Shown here piece by piece: positions 34,038 to 38,053 of a stretch of 38,053 nucleotides of DNA (position 1 is the first letter of the stretch; every line of letters begins with the position of its first letter). Both the position numbers and the translations under genes were made by a program. Below the pieces are notes generated by a model. The model was not told the DNA's origin, ran no database searches, and saw only the letters and a program-made list of their open reading frames with translations. The stretch is from Blastopirellula marina DSM 3645 (GTDB taxonomy: Bacteria > Planctomycetota > Planctomycetia > Pirellulales > Pirellulaceae), in NCBI RefSeq assembly GCF_000153105.1, contig NZ_CH672376.1, positions 354,558-392,610 of the forward strand. Direction: 5' to 3'.

Positions 34038-34457
34038 ATGACTGACGAAGCGCCGTCGCTGAATACGCTGATCGATCGTCTGACGACCGACGACGAAACC
34101 TCGGTCGCCGCGATCAAGCAGATGATTTCGCAGTTTGTCGCCGAACGGGACTGGCGGCAATTTCACGCTCCCAAAAATATCAGCATGGCGCTGGCGGTCG
34201 AAGCGGCTGAGCTGATGGAGCATTTTCAGTGGCTCACGGTCGAAGCTTCGCGTGAAGTCGAGTCTGACGCCGACAAAATGACCGCCATCGGCGAAGAATT
34301 GGCCGATATCTTATGTTACGGGCTCGCATTGGCCAACGAGCTGAATATCGATGTCGCCGCCGCGATGAGCGACAAAATGCGGAAAAACATTCGCAAATAC
34401 CCCAAAGACGAATATCAAGGGCGGTACGGCAAAGACGATCCAGGGCGCCGCGACTAG
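34038..34457 (+). CDS. MazG-like nucleotide pyrophosphohydrolase
   Basis: 139 residues from ATG 34038; an in-frame ATG at 34023 would add five residues and neither has a ribosome site. It is the all-alpha NTP pyrophosphatase fold of the dCTPase/RS21-C6 (XTP3TPA-like) type: RDWRQFHAPKNISMALAVE, then the metal-binding EAAELMEHFQW with Glu58/Glu61, then EELADIL with Glu87/Asp90. These enzymes remove pyrophosphate from (d)NTPs, often dCTP or modified nucleotides, as house cleaning. The metal ligands are complete. It lies between two giant heme-protein genes on the same strand, but its role appears unrelated to theirs. Confidence 0.9.
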   Translation: MTDEAPSLNTLIDRLTTDDETSVAAIKQMISQFVAERDWRQFHAPKNISMALAVEAAELMEHFQWLTVEASREVESDADKMTAIGEELADILCYGLALANELNIDVAAAMSDKMRKNIRKYPKDEYQGRYGKDDPGRRD

Positions 34458-34604
34458 CCGCATTCGGCAGAGACCCCGACCAGGGAGTTGCTCGAAGTTT
34501 TTCAGCCGATTAGGCTAAAAGATTCGACGCCGTTCCCCTCCCGCCTAGGCGTCGTCGATCCCCCAGGCCGTTCTCTGTCGTTTGTTCTACCAAGGTCGAT
34601 CGTC

Positions 34605-37600
34605 GTGAAGCTATTTGCCCCGATTCTCGCGCTGGCGTTGTCGACGCTTGCGCACGTCTCTTTCGTTCGTGCCCAAGACGATGTCCCCGAACCAGAGACG
34701 CCGCAAGTAGCGCCGGCTTCGGACGAAGGGAAGAACGCGATGTCGGGCTTCCAGTTGCCTGAGGGGTTCCAGGTCGAACTGTTCGCCGCCGAACCGCGGA
34801 TCGCCAATCCGGTCGCATTTTGCTTCGACCCGACGGGGCGCGTGTTCGTCGCCGAGACTTTCCGTCAAGGCAAAGGGGTCGAAGACAATCGGGGGCACAA
34901 TTATTGGCTCAACGACGATCTCGCGGCGCAATCGGTCGCAGATCGCCGCGCCTATATTCTCAAACACCATCCCGAAGCGAAAGAGTCTTACACCAAGCAT
35001 GACGATCGCATTCGTCTGATCGAAGATCGCGACGGCGATCACCAAGCGGATCATGATTCGGTCTTCGCCGATCATTTCAACGACATCGTCGAAGGAACCG
35101 GCGCCGGCGTACTCTGGATGAATGGAGATCTGTTTTACACCAACATTCCCAATCTGTGGAAGCTGCGCGATACCGATAACGACGGCGTCGCCGACGTGCG
35201 CAAAGCGTTGTACAACGGCTTCGGCGTTCGTTACGCGTTCCGCGGTCATGACATGCACGGCCTGGTGATCGGCAACGACGGCAAGATCTATTTCAGCATC
35301 GGCGATCGCGGCTACAACGTCCGCACCAATGCCGGCGTGCTCAAGGATCCCGGCAGCGGCGCGGTCTTTCGCTGCAATCCGGATGGAACCGAATTGGAAG
35401 TCTTCTACACCGGTCTGCGCAATCCGCAAGAGCTGGCGTTCGACGACTATGGCAACTTGTTCACCGGCGACAATAACTCTGACAGCGGCGATCAGGCGCG
35501 TTGGATTTATCTGGTCGAAGGGGGGAACAGCGGCTGGAATATGGCTTACCAGTATCTCAGCGATCGCGGGCCTTGGAATCGAGAAAAGCTTTGGCATCCG
35601 TTCCACGAAGGTCAGGCCGCCTATTTGAATCCGCCGATTCGCAACTTTGCCGACGGACCGAGCGGCCTGGCGTACTATCCCGGCGTTGGCCTGGGCGAGA
35701 AGTATCGCGGTACGTTCTTTCTGTGCGATTTCCGCGGTGGTCCGGCTAATAGCGGCGTCCGCTCGTTCAAACTGAAGAACAACGGCGCTACTTACGAGAT
35801 GATCGACGATCAGCAACCGATCTGGCGCATCTTGGCGACCGACGTTGACTTTGGACCGGATGGCGCGATCTATGTAAGCGACTGGGTCGACGGTTGGAAC
35901 GGTCTGAACAAAGGGCGGCTCTATCGCTTCTTCGATCCGAAAGAAATCGATCAGCCGATCGTCAAAGAGATGCAAAAGCTATTGGCCGCAGGCTTTGCCG
36001 ACAAATCGACCGAAGAGCTGGCCCAACTGCTGGCGCACGCCGATCGTCGCGTTCGCCAAGGAGCTCAGTTTGAGCTGGCCAATCGCGACGCGCTTGAAGC
36101 GTTCAACCAGGTTGCGACCAGCAGCGATAATCAACTTGCTCGCCTGCATGCGATCTGGGGGATTGGTCAAATCGCCGACAAGCTGCGCGACGTTCGCGAA
36201 CGTGCCGAGCCTGCGATGACGCTAAGCGAAACGCTGGTCAAAGACGCCGATCCCGAAGTTCGCGCTCAAGCGGCCAAAGTGCTGGGAGATCTCGAAGTTC
36301 CGGCATCGCTTGTCGCGCTGCTGAACGACGAGAACCCGCGGGTGAAATACTTTGCGCTGGTCGGCGTTTCCAAAGGAAATCATTTTGGCGACACGCGTCC
36401 GATGTTCGAGCGGATCGTCGAGATCCTCGCCGAAAACGACGATCAGGATCCCGTCTTGCGCCATGGGGCCGTATTGGCCTTGGCCGCGACGCGCAACGTC
36501 CAGCAGATCGGCGATCTGTCAAAACATGACTCGGTCGCCGTTCGTCGAGGCGCGGTCGTTGCGCTGCGACGACTGCATAGTCCGTCGATCGTGCGGTTTT
36601 TGGGGGACGGAAACGAGTCGATTGTGCTAGAGGCGGCTCGCGCGATTCATGACTTGCCGATGGACGCCGCGATGCCGCAACTTGCCGGCTTGATCCACCG
36701 CGGCCTGAAAGATGACGCTTTGTTGCGCCGCGTCTTGAATGCGAACTTCCGGCTTGGTGACGCCGAAACGGCCGCCGCTTTGGCGGAGTACGCCGCTGAT
36801 TCTAACGCGCCGGAGTCGATGCGGTTGGAAGCGATCGCGATGCTGCAAGATTGGGCCGAGCCGTCGCCGCTCGATCGCGTGCTGAACTTCCATCGCCCGT
36901 TGGAAAACCGCGACGTCGAAGTCGCGAAAGCCGCGCTGGTCACGCAACTGCCGGGCCTGTTGGCCGGGCCCGAAAAAGTTCGCAACGCCGCCGCACAGTT
37001 GGCCGCCAAGTTTGGCATTCAAGAGGTAGCGCCGGTCTTGATCGCGCTGATGAATGACGCGCAGCAAGCTCCGCAAACGCGGGCCGATGCGTTGACCGCC
37101 GCGGTCGCGCTCAATGCGGATAACAAGTCGGTCGTGCTGGATGCGCTTTCGTCGGATGTGCCGGAGGTTCGCGCCGCCGCGCGTTCGTTGCTCGTGAAGG
37201 TCGCTCCCGATCAGGCGATCGCCAAACTTTCGGACGGCGTGAAAGCCGACACGATGGTCGAACGTCAGCAGGCGCTTGCTTCGCTGGCGGCGGCCAAGTT
37301 GGATGGCTCCACCGCTGCGATCGCCGCTCAAGTCAAGGCGCTGTTGGCCGGCGAGGTTCCGATCGATACGCAACTCGACGTGTTGCAAGCCGCCGAAGCG
37401 AACAGAGACGACAAGTCGGTGGGGGATCTGCTGGCCAAGTACGAAGCGACGCTCGACGCCGCCGATCCGCTGTCGGTCTATCGCGCCGCATTGGCCGGCG
37501 GCGATGCCGAGAAAGGACGCAAGATTTTCTTTGAGAAGACCGAAGTCTCCTGCGTTCGTTGTCACCGCGCGCAAGGAATCGGCGGTCGCGTCGGTCCCGA

Positions 37601-37943
37601 ATTGGACAAGATCGGCGCCGAAAAGGAGTCGGAATATCTTCTGGAAGCGATCGTGCGCCCCAACGCCAAGATCGCGAAAGGCTTCGAGTCGGTCATGGTC
37701 CTGACGGTCGACGGACAGACCCTCTCCGGCGTGTTGAAAGAAGAGACCGACGACGCGCTGAGCCTGGTCAACGCCGAAGGCAATCTGCTAACCATCCCGC
37801 AGGATGACATCGACGTCCGCAAAGCGGCGAACTCGCCGATGCCGGAAGATATCTACAAGCATCTTTCGCGGCCAGAGATTCGCGACCTGGTCGCCTTTTT
37901 GTCGAGTCTCAAACGCGGCGCCAGCGAAGCGGGACACGAATAG
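34605..37943 (+). CDS. PVC propeller / HEAT / heme-c secreted protein
   Basis: About 1112 residues from GTG 34605, chosen because AAGG lies 9 nt upstream and a signal peptide (KLFAPILALALSTLAHVSFVRA) begins there; the frame opens at TTG 34488. Residues of about 45-450 are the PVC-type membrane-bound dehydrogenase propeller, starting FQLPEGFQVELFAAEP and RIANPVAFCFDPTGRVFVAE, with Asp-rich loops EDRDGDHQAD and RDTDNDGVADV and GLRNPQELAFDDYGN. About 460-940 are HEAT-like repeats. The C-terminal domain is a Pirellula-type heme module with Cys983-Val-Arg-Cys-His987 and a probable distal Met in NSPMPED. It is a paralogue of the preceding giant protein without its ThuA and discoidin parts. It probably acts in an extracytoplasmic redox role. 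Confidence 0.9.
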   Translation: MKLFAPILALALSTLAHVSFVRAQDDVPEPETPQVAPASDEGKNAMSGFQLPEGFQVELFAAEPRIANPVAFCFDPTGRVFVAETFRQGKGVEDNRGHNYWLNDDLAAQSVADRRAYILKHHPEAKESYTKHDDRIRLIEDRDGDHQADHDSVFADHFNDIVEGTGAGVLWMNGDLFYTNIPNLWKLRDTDNDGVADVRKALYNGFGVRYAFRGHDMHGLVIGNDGKIYFSIGDRGYNVRTNAGVLKDPGSGAVFRCNPDGTELEVFYTGLRNPQELAFDDYGNLFTGDNNSDSGDQARWIYLVEGGNSGWNMAYQYLSDRGPWNREKLWHPFHEGQAAYLNPPIRNFADGPSGLAYYPGVGLGEKYRGTFFLCDFRGGPANSGVRSFKLKNNGATYEMIDDQQPIWRILATDVDFGPDGAIYVSDWVDGWNGLNKGRLYRFFDPKEIDQPIVKEMQKLLAAGFADKSTEELAQLLAHADRRVRQGAQFELANRDALEAFNQVATSSDNQLARLHAIWGIGQIADKLRDVRERAEPAMTLSETLVKDADPEVRAQAAKVLGDLEVPASLVALLNDENPRVKYFALVGVSKGNHFGDTRPMFERIVEILAENDDQDPVLRHGAVLALAATRNVQQIGDLSKHDSVAVRRGAVVALRRLHSPSIVRFLGDGNESIVLEAARAIHDLPMDAAMPQLAGLIHRGLKDDALLRRVLNANFRLGDAETAAALAEYAADSNAPESMRLEAIAMLQDWAEPSPLDRVLNFHRPLENRDVEVAKAALVTQLPGLLAGPEKVRNAAAQLAAKFGIQEVAPVLIALMNDAQQAPQTRADALTAAVALNADNKSVVLDALSSDVPEVRAAARSLLVKVAPDQAIAKLSDGVKADTMVERQQALASLAAAKLDGSTAAIAAQVKALLAGEVPIDTQLDVLQAAEANRDDKSVGDLLAKYEATLDAADPLSVYRAALAGGDAEKGRKIFFEKTEVSCVRCHRAQGIGGRVGPELDKIGAEKESEYLLEAIVRPNAKIAKGFESVMVLTVDGQTLSGVLKEETDDALSLVNAEGNLLTIPQDDIDVRKAANSPMPEDIYKHLSRPEIRDLVAFLSSLKRGASEAGHE

Positions 37944-37963
37944 TCGCGCAGCTGGCCGTCCAA

Positions 37964-38002
37964 TTTGGGAGAGTCGGCTGCTCGCTGGCCGCTTCTCCCA
38001 AA
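37964..38002 (+). terminator. Hairpin downstream of the second heme gene
   Basis: TTTGGGAGA (37964-37972) and TCTCCCAAA (37994-38002) are a perfect 9-bp inverted repeat, with inner CGGC/GCCG pairing. It begins 20 bp past the stop codon. There is no T-run after it. Nothing else is visible in the last 110 bp of the window. Confidence 0.5.
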
Positions 38003-38053
38003 GACTTGCGAGTTCGCGTCCTAGCCGGCTGTGCCCTTGGATAGGCGTATCGA

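Noticed and set aside
34611-35975. 454-codon minus-strand frame opposite the second heme protein
   Set aside because: The opposite strand encodes a clear signal peptide and PVC propeller; long shadow frames are common in GC-rich coding DNA.
1-38053. CRISPR array, tRNA, rRNA, insertion sequence, phage or toxin-antitoxin genes
   Set aside because: No regularly spaced direct repeats outside protein repeats, no cloverleaf, no transposase or integrase motif was recognised; the MazG-like protein is a house-cleaning enzyme and not a MazE/MazF toxin-antitoxin pair.

Overview
The window looks like chromosomal DNA from a planctomycete, most likely of the Pirellulales (Blastopirellula/Bremerella/Rhodopirellula type). 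This is inferred from family content, not from a marker gene. It holds two giant secreted proteins that combine a PVC-type 'membrane-bound dehydrogenase' propeller, HEAT-like repeats and a C-terminal CxxCH heme domain. It also holds a secreted DUF1080 protein, three small proteins with the planctomycete NPFASP/NPYASP N-terminal motif, and a C-terminal SKAERRRLKKLKR-type basic tail. No rRNA, tRNA, CRISPR array, transposase, integrase or phage gene was seen. The DNA is moderately GC-rich and even in texture, so nothing points to a recent mobile island.

Layout. 1-8 kb: a membrane pentapeptide-repeat protein (-), an ABC-F ATPase (+), then a minus-strand pair in which an HD-GYP/PAS/GGDEF c-di-GMP protein is followed after 24 bp by a divergent flagellin-like protein. 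8-20 kb: a FAH-family enzyme; a six-helix membrane protein whose tail carries four GWFGFG motifs; an Ntn-type asparaginase; a DUF2207 membrane protein with a polyglycine tail; a GT1-type glycosyltransferase; a VWA lipoprotein divergent from a DUF1080 protein; and three tandem NPxASP zinc-ribbon membrane proteins. 20-26 kb: an alpha/beta hydrolase convergent with ptsI (PTS enzyme I); then, divergent from ptsI, a four-gene fatty-acid-synthase-like operon (FabZ-like, long ACP, second FabZ-like, KAS II-like) with a recognisable promoter and a palindrome just downstream. 26-38 kb: a PQQ-type beta-propeller protein, a chemoreceptor with a helical bimodular-like sensor, a 1417-residue ThuA/discoidin/propeller/HEAT/heme protein, a MazG-like pyrophosphohydrolase, and a second propeller/HEAT/heme protein.

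How genes may work together. The c-di-GMP protein and the flagellin-like protein probably form one transcription unit, which suggests second-messenger control of a filament or of motility. The two dehydratase-like proteins, the long ACP and the ketosynthase contain the condensing and dehydrating steps of a dedicated acyl pathway but no reductase, malonyl transferase or thioesterase, so they must borrow partners. The giant heme proteins and the DUF1080 protein fit the extracytoplasmic sugar/polysaccharide oxidation and degradation repertoire of this phylum. The strongest leads for something new are the FabZ-ACP-FabZ-KAS operon, the c-di-GMP/flagellin-like pair, the GWFGFG-repeat membrane protein and the NPxASP zinc-ribbon trio.
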